DNA from: Clostridia bacterium
Lineage (GTDB): Bacteria > Bacillota > Clostridia > Oscillospirales > CAG-272
Reading direction: 5' to 3'
Length of the DNA: 51,346 bases
Assembly: GCA_017536635.1 (NCBI GenBank)
Contig: JAFXHA010000085.1
Location: 1 to 51,346 of the forward strand
The notes under the pieces are model-generated. The model made no database searches and was not told where the DNA came from. It saw only the letters and a list, made by a program, of their open reading frames with translations. The translations under genes were made by a program, and so were the position numbers. Shown here piece after piece: positions 15,478-23,025 of the stretch. The first letter of the stretch is position 1; every line of letters starts with the position of its first letter.

Positions 15478-15735
15478 ACTTTTCTTTTGGAAAAGAAAAG
15501 CCGCTTTTTTGAAAAAAAGCTTGGCAAAAAACTTCCCGCTGGATAAAACACAGCGTACACATCACACTAAATAACGTGCATCGTTATCTATAATTTATTG
15601 AATTTCTAAGGAAAAAACCCGTCGGACACTACGTACCGACGGGTTTTATTTTTAATATGTTTTACAGTCGGAAGTTCTTTTGCTTACTTTTCTTTCAAGA
15701 AAAGTAAGTCGGACACTGCGTACCGACGGGTTTTG
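15478..15735 (+). repeat. Composite hairpin repeat R1, copy 1
   Basis: A chain of hairpins shared with 27389-27560 and 38377-38616, always just 3' of a plus-strand gene. Order: CTTTTCTTTT/AAAAGAAAAG; GCTTTTTT/AAAAAAGC; a variable stem CGCTG (15537-15541)/CAGCG (15551-15555); ATAACG/CGTTAT (15571-15587); conserved AATTTATTGAATTTCTAAGG; then the terminator stem at 15614. A second block (15664-15734) repeats a CTTACTTTTCTT/AAGAAAAGTAAG stem and part of the terminator stem. Confidence 0.85.
15614..15653 (+). terminator. Terminator stem of R1 copy 1
   Basis: AAAACCCGTCGG (15614-15625), ten-base loop, CCGACGGGTTTT (15636-15647), then ATTTTT. This 12-bp stem is the most conserved part of the R1 repeat. 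Confidence 0.85.
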
Positions 15736-15764
15736 ATTGTATTGGGGATAACACGTGTTTTGGT

Positions 15765-15795
15765 TGTAGGGACCGACGTCCTCGGCGGTCCGCGG
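15765..15795. repeat. Dispersed repeat R2 (GTAGGGACCG type)
   Basis: The motif TGTAGGGACCGACGTCC followed by TCGGCGGTCCGCG recurs at 16078, 27591 and 32134 and, inverted, at 27701 and 32245. It folds on itself through GGACCG/CGGTCC. No gene is present. Confidence 0.8.
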
Positions 15796-15808
15796 GCGTT
15801 CACAGAAC

Positions 15809-15872
15809 GCCCCTACGTTAGATATCCGCAATCTAACATATATCTCGGTAGAGGAGGGGTTTCCCCTCCCGC
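15809..15872. repeat. Dispersed repeat R4 (CCCCTACGTTAGAT ... GGAGGGG type)
   Basis: Shared with 27767-27834 and, in degenerate form, 42036-42087. It ends in a GAGGGG/CCCCTC hairpin. Its function is not visible. Confidence 0.7.
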
Positions 15873-15892
15873 GTCGAGCGCGAATGCAATTT

Positions 15893-16023
15893 AGCCTTCT
15901 CCTTTGGAGAAGGTGTCGGCGTAGCCGACGGAAGAGGTTATTAAATCTCTCTGTATTCTGCCTCTTCCGTCAACGGCTTCGACAATGTCTTGCCGTTGCC
16001 ACCTTCTCCAAAGGAGAAGGCTA
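15893..16023. mobile_element. MITE-like element with R3-type terminal inverted repeats, no gene
   Basis: Left end 15893-15938 carries hairpin CCTTCTCC/GGAGAAGG, then stem GTCGGC/GCCGAC, then GAAGAGGT. The right end 15961-16023 is its inverted counterpart (CCTCTTCC, stem CAACGGC/GCCGTTG, then CCTTCTCC/GGAGAAGG). The middle stems differ in sequence but both pair. This is the same architecture as the ends of the DUF559 element at 50857-51303, here about 130 bp long and empty. Whether it moves is inference. Confidence 0.6.
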
Positions 16024-16077
16024 TTTTTGTTTGTGTGCCGACAGGTTTTGATTGTATTGGGGATAACACGTATCTAT

Positions 16078-16108
16078 TGTAGGGACCGACGTCCTCGGCG
16101 GTCCGCGT
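16078..16108. repeat. Dispersed repeat R2, copy
   Basis: Nearly identical to 15765-15795, including the upstream TTGATTGTATTGGGGATAAC stretch, so the duplicated unit starts before the R2 core. Confidence 0.8.
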
Positions 16109-16400
16109 GAACGCAAATCTAAATTAGCCTTCCCCCTGTGAGAGAAGCCGCAGCTTGCAAAGCAAACCAACGTTCTCAAATCGAACCCGGCAAGTTGCCT
16201 AAGGCAATGTTGAGGCACGGCGAAGACGTGATGAATGAGTGGCTTTGAGACACATTATCTAAAGCCAACGTAATAGACTTTGATATTAGTAATTACTTCT
16301 CAAAAGGTTTTTATGTTAAATTATTGATTTTGGAGCAAAAATCACGAAAAAATCACTTAAAATCATTAAAAATTCTTATGAATTCATAAATTGTTTATAT
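16109..16400. other. Degenerate repeat remnants and AT-rich leader, no gene seen
   Basis: 16126-16260 holds fragments resembling R3 ends (TTAGCCTTCCCCC, GCAGCTTGCAAAGC). The AT-rich stretch from about 16290 leads to the ABC operon. Short reading frames here lie inside repeats and have no ribosome binding site. Confidence 0.6.
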
Positions 16401-16405
16401 ATTGG

Positions 16406-16414
16406 TGTTATAAT
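16406..16414 (+). promoter_or_regulatory. Possible extended -10 promoter of the ABC operon
   Basis: TGT then TATAAT (16409-16414). No good -35 is found at the proper spacing, so this would rely on the extended -10. Confidence 0.45.
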
Positions 16415-16476
16415 TATTCTGTATATTTGCGTTTAATAACGTTCTATAAAAGAAATTTTGAAGGGAATTTCAAAAA

Positions 16477-17556
16477 ATGATAAAAATCGAACATCTTGTA
16501 AAAAATTACGGCTCAAACTGCGCGCTTGACGATGTCAGCTTTGAGATCAAAAAAGGAGAGATCGTAGGCTTCCTCGGACCGAACGGTGCGGGTAAGAGTA
16601 CGACTATGAACATACTGACGGGATATCTTTCGTCGACCTCGGGAAGCGTTTCGGTAGCAGGACTTGACGTGCTTGAATATCCGCTTGAGGTTAAGAAGCA
16701 TATCGGATATCTGCCCGAGCAGCCTCCGCTCTATCTTGATATGACGGTCAAGGAGTACCTTAACTTTGCGTACGACCTCAAGGACTGCAAGCTCAAGAGG
16801 ACCGAGCATCTTGAGGAGATTTGCGAGGTGGTGAAGATCAAGGACGTTTATCACCGCGTTATCAAGAATCTTTCCAAGGGTTACAGACAGAGAGTCGGTA
16901 TTGCGCAGGCACTCATTGGAAATCCTGAGGTAATTATATTTGACGAGCCCACCGTAGGTCTTGACCCCAAGCAGATAATCGAGGTCAGAAACCTGCTCCG
17001 AACTCTCGGAAAGGATCACACGATAATTCTTTCTACGCACATTCTGCAAGAGGTTCAGGCGGTATGCGACCGAATCATCATTATCAATAAGGGAAGAATA
17101 GTTGCGGACGAGCTCACCGAGAACATTACCCGCGCGGTTCAGAACAACCGTCGCTTTACGCTCAAGGTCTGCGGACCGCAGAAGGAAGTTCTTGCCACGC
17201 TTCGCTCTATCAAGGGAATCATTTATGCTGAGTCGCTCGCACAGAGAGACGGAGACGCGTACGCTTATATGATCGAGAGCGAGACGGGAGTGGACATCAG
17301 AAAGCCGCTGTTCTATGCGCTTGCTGAGAAGAAGTGGCCGCTTGTCGGACTTGAGGCAACGGGAATGAGCCTTGAGGACGTATTCGTGGCGATAGTGGAT
17401 CATACCGAGCCCAAGGCGAGATATGAGAAGCGATCCTCTGCAAAACGAAGCATCAGGTCGGAAGCCGAGCAGGATATTGCTAAGAAGCTTGTAGACGATG
17501 CCAAGGAAAAACAGGGCGGAGAGCGCTCGGCGCTCTTTGACGACGATGCGAAATAA
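16477..17556 (+). CDS. ABC transporter ATP-binding protein (GldA-like)
   Basis: 359 aa. Walker A GPNGAGKS (34-41), signature SKGYRQRVG (about 131-139), Walker B VIIFDEPT (about 152-159) and a switch His in LSTHILQE. It couples ATP hydrolysis to the membrane partners encoded downstream. The last 45 residues form a charged, Lys/Arg/Glu-rich tail (KRSSAKRSIRSEAEQD) beyond the usual ABC-2 ATPase end. AAGGGA precedes the start. First of a four-gene operon with a permease, a GldG-type protein and a DUF4340 protein. The substrate is unknown. Confidence 0.92.
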   Translation: MIKIEHLVKNYGSNCALDDVSFEIKKGEIVGFLGPNGAGKSTTMNILTGYLSSTSGSVSVAGLDVLEYPLEVKKHIGYLPEQPPLYLDMTVKEYLNFAYDLKDCKLKRTEHLEEICEVVKIKDVYHRVIKNLSKGYRQRVGIAQALIGNPEVIIFDEPTVGLDPKQIIEVRNLLRTLGKDHTIILSTHILQEVQAVCDRIIIINKGRIVADELTENITRAVQNNRRFTLKVCGPQKEVLATLRSIKGIIYAESLAQRDGDAYAYMIESETGVDIRKPLFYALAEKKWPLVGLEATGMSLEDVFVAIVDHTEPKARYEKRSSAKRSIRSEAEQDIAKKLVDDAKEKQGGERSALFDDDAK

Positions 17557-17633
17557 GCACCGCACAAGATCACAAGCAAAAGCGATAAGCGATAAAATGA
17601 AAGGAGTTCGCCGCGCGCGAATATAAAAATACA

Positions 17634-18380
17634 ATGTTTGCAATTTTCAAAAAAGAACTTCGCTCGTACTTTATAAATGCGATAGGATACGTTTTCGCGG
17701 GAGTATTTCTCGCAGTATCCGCGCTGCTCTGCTGCTTTACTACGCTCCAGAACAAGTCGTATTCCACATCGAGCTATTTTACAACAGTTTTGTTCCTGCT
17801 TATAATCATAATCCCTCTGCTTACCATGAGACTTTTTGCAGAGGAAAAGAAGCTTCGTACCGAGCAGATGCTGCTTACTGCCCCTGTTTCTATCGGTGGT
17901 ATGATAATGGGTAAATTCCTCGCAGCCTTTACGATGTTCGGCGGCGGAGTGCTTCTGTCCTGTATCAACTTTATCCCGCTGTATATTTACGGCTCTAAGG
18001 AAAGAGACGGTGTGCCCTATTCCGAGATGCACGTAGGACCTATCTCGTCCGAGATAATCTCCTGCACGATAGGACTTCTTCTTATCGGCGCGGCATTTAT
18101 CGCGATTGGAATGTTCGTTTCCTCTCTTACCGAAAATCAGCTTGCTGCTGCGGTTGTTACGGTTACCATAATATTCGTTATGCTCGTGCTTGATATGCTC
18201 AATTCTTATATCAGTGCGTATGCTATAAGATTCGTGCTCAGCTGGTTCTCGATTCTTACGAGATTCTCTGACTTTACCTACGGAATGCTTGACTTCTCGT
18301 CTATACTGTATTTCATTTCGATCACCGGAGTATTCCTGTTCCTGACGGCGCGCATTTACGACAAGCGCCGCTGGGGTTGA
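17634..18380 (+). CDS. ABC-2 type permease (GldF-like)
   Basis: 248 aa with about six membrane helices and the typical opening MFAIFKKELRSYF. The cytoplasmic segment MRLFAEEKKLRTEQMLLTAPVS after helix 2 is the family hallmark of export-type ABC-2 permeases. It would form the channel with the ATPase upstream. The start codon has no clear ribosome binding site; an AAAGGAG lies about 28 bases too far upstream. The gap to the ATPase gene is 77 bp. Confidence 0.9.
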   Translation: MFAIFKKELRSYFINAIGYVFAGVFLAVSALLCCFTTLQNKSYSTSSYFTTVLFLLIIIIPLLTMRLFAEEKKLRTEQMLLTAPVSIGGMIMGKFLAAFTMFGGGVLLSCINFIPLYIYGSKERDGVPYSEMHVGPISSEIISCTIGLLLIGAAFIAIGMFVSSLTENQLAAAVVTVTIIFVMLVLDMLNSYISAYAIRFVLSWFSILTRFSDFTYGMLDFSSILYFISITGVFLFLTARIYDKRRWG

Positions 18381-18402
18381 TCGAGGAAAGGCGGTTAGAA
18401 TA

Positions 18403-20064
18403 ATGAAGATGAATAAATTTAACGGCCGTAAGCTTCGTTACGGCAGCATATCGGTTGTCATTACCGCGCTTATTATCGCGGTAGTTGTTATGGTAAACTT
18501 TATCTTTACCGCGCTTGCGCAGAAGGAGTGGTTCAAGCTTGACCTCACTCCCGAAACGCTTTACACTCTTTCCGATGACTTTATCAATCTTATCGAGAAT
18601 GGCGACGCGGCTTACGAAAAGAGCACCGAGGCGCCTATTGCCAAGATCGATCAGTACAGAGAAGAGCAGGACAACGACAGTCTGAAAATAAGCATTATAT
18701 TCTGCGAGGAGCGGGACAAGGTCTATGAGGACGAGACTCAGAGATACGTTCAGCAGACGGCAGAGCAGATCGCCAGGGAATTTGACGGATACGTCGACAT
18801 TCAGTACGTTGACGTTGAGAGAAATCCTTCCGCGGTGTCCAAGTTCAAGGTTACCTCGGACATTGATATTCCCAAGGAGAGCGTTATAGTTGAGTTTGAG
18901 GGACAGTACAAGATACTGAATCTCCGCAGCTTCTACGTTTTTGCCGAGACTGATACGAGCACGCCCGTTGGCTATAACGGTGAAAAGCAGTTCGCTTCGG
19001 CAATACTCGCGGTTACCCGCGCGTCCACGCCCATCGCGTGCCTTACCAACAACCACGGTGAGAATATAGATAACATTTCCGGCTTCAAGGCTACTCTTGA
19101 GGAAGCGGGCTACGAGGTAAGAAGCCTTGACCTCGCAAACGAGGATATTCCCAAGGATTGTCGCCTTGTCATCGTTTTCGGCCCGCAGAACGACTTTATG
19201 TCCTCGAGAACCGGAACGAGTGATATCAACGAGATCGGCAAGCTTGACGATTTTCTTGACGGCGGAAATTCGCTGATGGTATTTATGGATCCCGAAACAG
19301 CTGAGCTTCCCAACTTCGAGGAGTTCCTCTGCGAGTGGGGCGTTCAGTTTGACCGCAATGCTACGACGGGCGACGCTCAGTACGTAGTTGACAAAAATCA
19401 GGCGCTCAACGCGAGCGGACAGACCTTCAAGGCACAGTATTCCAAGAGCGGACTCGGACACGATCTGCTTGGCGATATGGCAGATAACGACGTTCCTCAG
19501 ACGATAGTCTTCAAGAACGCTATGTCCATATCCTATCCTTCGGAATTCAAGATGCAGCATTACACGCCTCAGGATTCTACCAATCCCGACGACGTTCCTT
19601 ACGATTACGGCTACAACAGCCCATACGCTATTCACCCCATATTTACGTCCACCAAGAGTGCAACTCGCGTGTCGGGCGGTGAAATAATAGCGAATAACGA
19701 GAAGACCGCCTTCAATCTTATGACGGTTACCGATCACACCAGACGCGTTACCACCGATGCCGAGAACGGATTTTCTGCCGCTATCTCCTCTTACGTGGTT
19801 GCGTGCGGATCTACCGAATTCGCGTCCAACGAGTTCCTGCAGACCAACTCCTACGGAAATACCGACGCGCTTCTTATGATAATGTCCAACATCGGTCTCG
19901 AGGTCGTACCCGTAGGTCTTAAATACAAGCCCTTTGCGGATACTACTATTGACACGCTCGAGTCGGCTGACGCTACCGCTTACACCGTTGTTCTCGTTGC
20001 GATCCCCACACTCGCGGCTCTTATTTCGGGTGCCGTAGTGCTTATCAGGAGAAAATACAGATGA
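18403..20064 (+). CDS. GldG-family ABC auxiliary protein
   Basis: 553 aa. One membrane helix near the N terminus (about 22-42), a large extracytoplasmic region (about 45-520) with a GldG/ABC-type uncharacterised transport domain (FLDGGNSLMVFMDPE near 290), and a C-terminal helix followed by RRKYR on the cytoplasmic side. This topology is usual for the family, which sits beside ABC-2 permeases in many bacteria. Its TGA overlaps the ATG of the next gene (ATGA), implying translational coupling. Confidence 0.88.
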   Translation: MKMNKFNGRKLRYGSISVVITALIIAVVVMVNFIFTALAQKEWFKLDLTPETLYTLSDDFINLIENGDAAYEKSTEAPIAKIDQYREEQDNDSLKISIIFCEERDKVYEDETQRYVQQTAEQIAREFDGYVDIQYVDVERNPSAVSKFKVTSDIDIPKESVIVEFEGQYKILNLRSFYVFAETDTSTPVGYNGEKQFASAILAVTRASTPIACLTNNHGENIDNISGFKATLEEAGYEVRSLDLANEDIPKDCRLVIVFGPQNDFMSSRTGTSDINEIGKLDDFLDGGNSLMVFMDPETAELPNFEEFLCEWGVQFDRNATTGDAQYVVDKNQALNASGQTFKAQYSKSGLGHDLLGDMADNDVPQTIVFKNAMSISYPSEFKMQHYTPQDSTNPDDVPYDYGYNSPYAIHPIFTSTKSATRVSGGEIIANNEKTAFNLMTVTDHTRRVTTDAENGFSAAISSYVVACGSTEFASNEFLQTNSYGNTDALLMIMSNIGLEVVPVGLKYKPFADTTIDTLESADATAYTVVLVAIPTLAALISGAVVLIRRKYR

Positions 20065-22340
20065 AAGACGTAAAGAAGATCGCTGCGTCCAAGCGCAGAA
20101 GGATACTTATTATCGCTTCTGTCGTCCTCATCGTTATTCTCGCGATCGCTATCGCCTACGTTATGGAGTACGTTCGCACGACTATATATGAGGACCCCGC
20201 TGACGGCGCTAAATATTATATTCGTCTTGAAGACGGAGAGTATAAAATTTATTACCCAAACAAAAAAGACGTTCTTCCGCTGACCGACGACGGTGAGTAT
20301 TACGTTACCGAAGCCGGAACGCTTGTGCATCTTGATGCCACAACGGGAGAATACTTTACAATGGCTGTGGTCGACGAGAACTATAATGAGGTCTCGGTCA
20401 ACTCCAGCAGCATACTTGCGCTGCCTTATTATGCGTCCGAGCGTATTCGCTCGGTAGAGGTGCATAACCAAAACGGAAGCTTTACTATGCACAGATACAA
20501 CTACGCAGAGGACAGACTTGACGATACGATGGATTTTACCATCAAGGGATTTCCGCTTGTGAGCGTTGACCAGATCGGTATTTCTTCTCTTAACGTTTCC
20601 GCGGGCAGACTTCTTGCAAACAGAAAGTTTGTTTCGCCCGATGCGCTGACAGACGAGCAGAGAGCGGATCCCGCTGAGGTCGAGCGTCTTACCTACGTTA
20701 CCGAGGAAGACGGAACGCTTGACGAATCCGAGTACGGTCTTGTGGCAGAAACGCGCCAGAAAATCGACGAGGAAACGGGTGAACTGGTTGATTACGAGTA
20801 CACTCCCGCATACTTTATAGTTACCACAACTGCCGACGAGCAGGGTAAGTCTATAAAATACAAGGTGATCATCGGCGACGAGCTCGTTACCGGCGAGGGA
20901 TATTACACGCAGATAGTTGAATATACGGCAGAGGGACAGAAGGTCAGAGACGTTGTATATATCTCACCGATAAGCCTTGGAGTTTCGATGCTTGCAGACG
21001 TATCAAAGTTCGCCGTTGCGACACTTTCCTACCCGATGAGCATAACCACCTATCTTAACGTTACCAATTTCCACATCTTCGAGGGTGAAAACGAAACTCC
21101 CGCCGTTGCATTTTCCTTTATTCCGCTTGAAGACAGAGAGGATACCGCCTTCTCGGGCAACGCATACAGATTCCACGAGTCGCTTGAGGGCTATGCCCCC
21201 GCCACGACCGTAATAGCACAGTGCCTTGAGGGAATATATCAGCCCTCGCTCGTGGGCATAAAGGCGCTATTCAATGCGGTAACCGATATGGGACCGCTTG
21301 TTGAATACGGCTTCTACACCGAATCAGTGGATGAGAAGGGTGAAAAGACCTACGATATAAGCTGTGATTATATGATAGTCTTCGACTATAACAGCGAGGA
21401 TTACGGCGTTATCCGTCAGAACATTATGATAATGAAGGCTGATAACGGAAACTATTATGCGTATACCATGGTACACGATCCCAAGACCAATGAATTTATC
21501 TATTCGTATAATATGATAGTCGAGGTCTCGGCTTACTCCTTCTACTTCCTTGAGATGGAGCCGCACCACTGGGTAGAGCACAGATTCTTCGTAACCGGAA
21601 TTACCTTTGTCGACAGAGTAAAGGTAGAGGCTCCCGGCTACAAGTCAGAGATAGTTCTTGATAACTCGGCATCCGATCCGTCCGAGCCGCTCGATTCCTC
21701 AATGCTTGTGCTCAGAGGCACAGAGCAGTATGCTGACGGAACGACGAACACCGTAAGGACATTGGCGGAGCTGCGCCTGATGGATAAAAACAATATTTTG
21801 TGGCAGATAACCGAGAAGAATGTCAGAGCCTTTGATTCCAACTACGAGGAGATAACGATTAACGAAAGCTCGTGGTACGAGACCACCAACCTGCTGGGCG
21901 CTAAGGTCAAGGCTCTCAACGGATATATCGAATGCTACGACGTAAACGGAGCAGAGAAGATAGTGCGCGTCAGTGCGAACGAGGTAACGGTAAAGGACGT
22001 TAAGACGCAGACTACCGTAACCTACGCGAGATGCGCAACGACACAGTTCAGAATGTTCTATAAGAACTTCATGCTCAATCACATTGAGAGCTCCTATGAG
22101 ATGACCGCAGAGCAAGAGGCTGCGCTTATCGAAAACGAGGAGAATTGGATATGCACGGTTACTATGAGGATCGACGGAGAAGACTATGAATATGCCTTCT
22201 ATTATCTCAGTCCCAGAAAAGCCTACCTTACCATAAACGGCAATGGCGGATTTTACGTTCATATCGACAATGCAGACAAGCCGCTTGAGGATATTCAGAA
22301 TTTCTTTAGCGGAAAGGTCGTTGAAGCAGTAGAGCAATGA
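20061..22340 (+). CDS. DUF4340 domain membrane-anchored protein
   Basis: 759 aa. A basic N terminus (KKIAASKRRR) and one membrane helix (about 14-34) anchor a long extracytoplasmic beta-rich region. The position directly after a GldG gene is the standard place for DUF4340 proteins. The gene overlaps the previous stop by four bases. The family's role is not established; it probably belongs to the same envelope complex. A long hairpin ends the operon. Confidence 0.82.
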   Translation: MKDVKKIAASKRRRILIIASVVLIVILAIAIAYVMEYVRTTIYEDPADGAKYYIRLEDGEYKIYYPNKKDVLPLTDDGEYYVTEAGTLVHLDATTGEYFTMAVVDENYNEVSVNSSSILALPYYASERIRSVEVHNQNGSFTMHRYNYAEDRLDDTMDFTIKGFPLVSVDQIGISSLNVSAGRLLANRKFVSPDALTDEQRADPAEVERLTYVTEEDGTLDESEYGLVAETRQKIDEETGELVDYEYTPAYFIVTTTADEQGKSIKYKVIIGDELVTGEGYYTQIVEYTAEGQKVRDVVYISPISLGVSMLADVSKFAVATLSYPMSITTYLNVTNFHIFEGENETPAVAFSFIPLEDREDTAFSGNAYRFHESLEGYAPATTVIAQCLEGIYQPSLVGIKALFNAVTDMGPLVEYGFYTESVDEKGEKTYDISCDYMIVFDYNSEDYGVIRQNIMIMKADNGNYYAYTMVHDPKTNEFIYSYNMIVEVSAYSFYFLEMEPHHWVEHRFFVTGITFVDRVKVEAPGYKSEIVLDNSASDPSEPLDSSMLVLRGTEQYADGTTNTVRTLAELRLMDKNNILWQITEKNVRAFDSNYEEITINESSWYETTNLLGAKVKALNGYIECYDVNGAEKIVRVSANEVTVKDVKTQTTVTYARCATTQFRMFYKNFMLNHIESSYEMTAEQEAALIENEENWICTVTMRIDGEDYEYAFYYLSPRKAYLTINGNGGFYVHIDNADKPLEDIQNFFSGKVVEAVEQ

Positions 22341-22349
22341 TCCCAAAAA

Positions 22350-22379
22350 GGTCAGTCGGCAAGACCTTGCCGACTGACC
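22350..22379. terminator. Long hairpin after the ABC operon
   Basis: GGTCAGTCGGCAAG (22350-22363) pairs with CTTGCCGACTGACC (22366-22379), a near-perfect 14-bp stem. The T run is on the minus-strand side, and an A-rich stretch follows on the plus strand, so efficiency rightward is uncertain. Confidence 0.65.
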
Positions 22380-22423
22380 GAAAAAGCTATAATTTTGTAG
22401 TTAGTTAAAAAATTCAAAATAAA

Positions 22424-22439
22424 TGTTGACAACTCAACA
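22424..22439. promoter_or_regulatory. Candidate MarR operator
   Basis: TGTTGA (22424-22429), CAAC, TCAACA (22434-22439) is a perfect six-base inverted repeat covering the -35 of the MarR promoter. Binding there would block RNA polymerase, so autoregulation is likely. Inference from position and symmetry. Confidence 0.55.
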
Positions 22440-22454
22440 ATTTTGTGGTATGAT
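22426..22454 (+). promoter_or_regulatory. Promoter of the MarR / fatty-acid operon
   Basis: TTGACA (22426-22431), 17-bp spacer, TATGAT (22449-22454), with TGG before the -10. Confidence 0.85.
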
Positions 22455-22498
22455 AATACGTGCAACGCGTAAAAATATACCAGGAGAGTGTAAAAAAT

Positions 22499-22993
22499 AT
22501 GGAAAAGGACCGATTTGATACTTTTTCAAATTGCTATATGAGCGCCGCAAAAAGCATCAATAAGCTTAAGGAAAAGGGAATGGCTCCTTACGGGCTCAGC
22601 AGTATCCACACAAGATGTATCCGCAGCCTGTATGAATTTCCCGCAGGACTTACCAGAATGCAGATATCAAAAAATTGCGGCGTAGATAAAGCACAGATAT
22701 CCCGAATAATAGGAGAGCTTTGCGAAAAGGGCTACGTTACCGAAATTTCGGTAAAGTCAGGTTATAAAAACAAGATAGAGCTTACCGAAAAGGGAAGAGT
22801 AGTCGCGATACAGATAAACGAGCTCATTTTGAAGATAAATAATTTCGTCAGCGGAGATATTCCCGAGGAAAAGATACAGATATTTTACGAGGTGTTTGAG
22901 CAGATCTGTGAAAATCTGAGGAACGCCGAAGCCGAGCTGGATATCAGCAAGCTTTATACCCCGGAAGCAACATTTGGATCAAATTTAAACTAA
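22499..22993 (+). CDS. MarR-family transcriptional regulator
   Basis: 164 aa from the ATG at 22499, which has AGGAGAG about ten bases upstream. An in-frame ATG at 22460 lies only six bases after the -10, at the transcription start, and is excluded. The winged helix-turn-helix is at about residues 55-100 (LTRMQISKNCGVDKAQISR, then the wing EISVKSGYKNKIELTEKG). It probably represses its own operon through the dyad over the -35. Next to an acyl-CoA ligase and FakB/FakA genes it may sense a fatty acyl ligand, comparable in role to FabT. That comparison is inference. Confidence 0.9.
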   Translation: MEKDRFDTFSNCYMSAAKSINKLKEKGMAPYGLSSIHTRCIRSLYEFPAGLTRMQISKNCGVDKAQISRIIGELCEKGYVTEISVKSGYKNKIELTEKGRVVAIQINELILKINNFVSGDIPEEKIQIFYEVFEQICENLRNAEAELDISKLYTPEATFGSNLN

Positions 22994-23025
22994 CAATAAA
23001 ATGTAATTAAGAGAGGATTTGAATT

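Noticed and set aside
16021..16218. Minus-strand reading frame in the repeat field
   Set aside because: It lies wholly in R2/R3 repeats, with no ribosome binding site and an unlikely composition.
17597..17626. Nine-codon Arg-rich leader peptide before the ABC permease
   Set aside because: It has no ribosome binding site of its own and no attenuator-like stems; a chance frame is likely.
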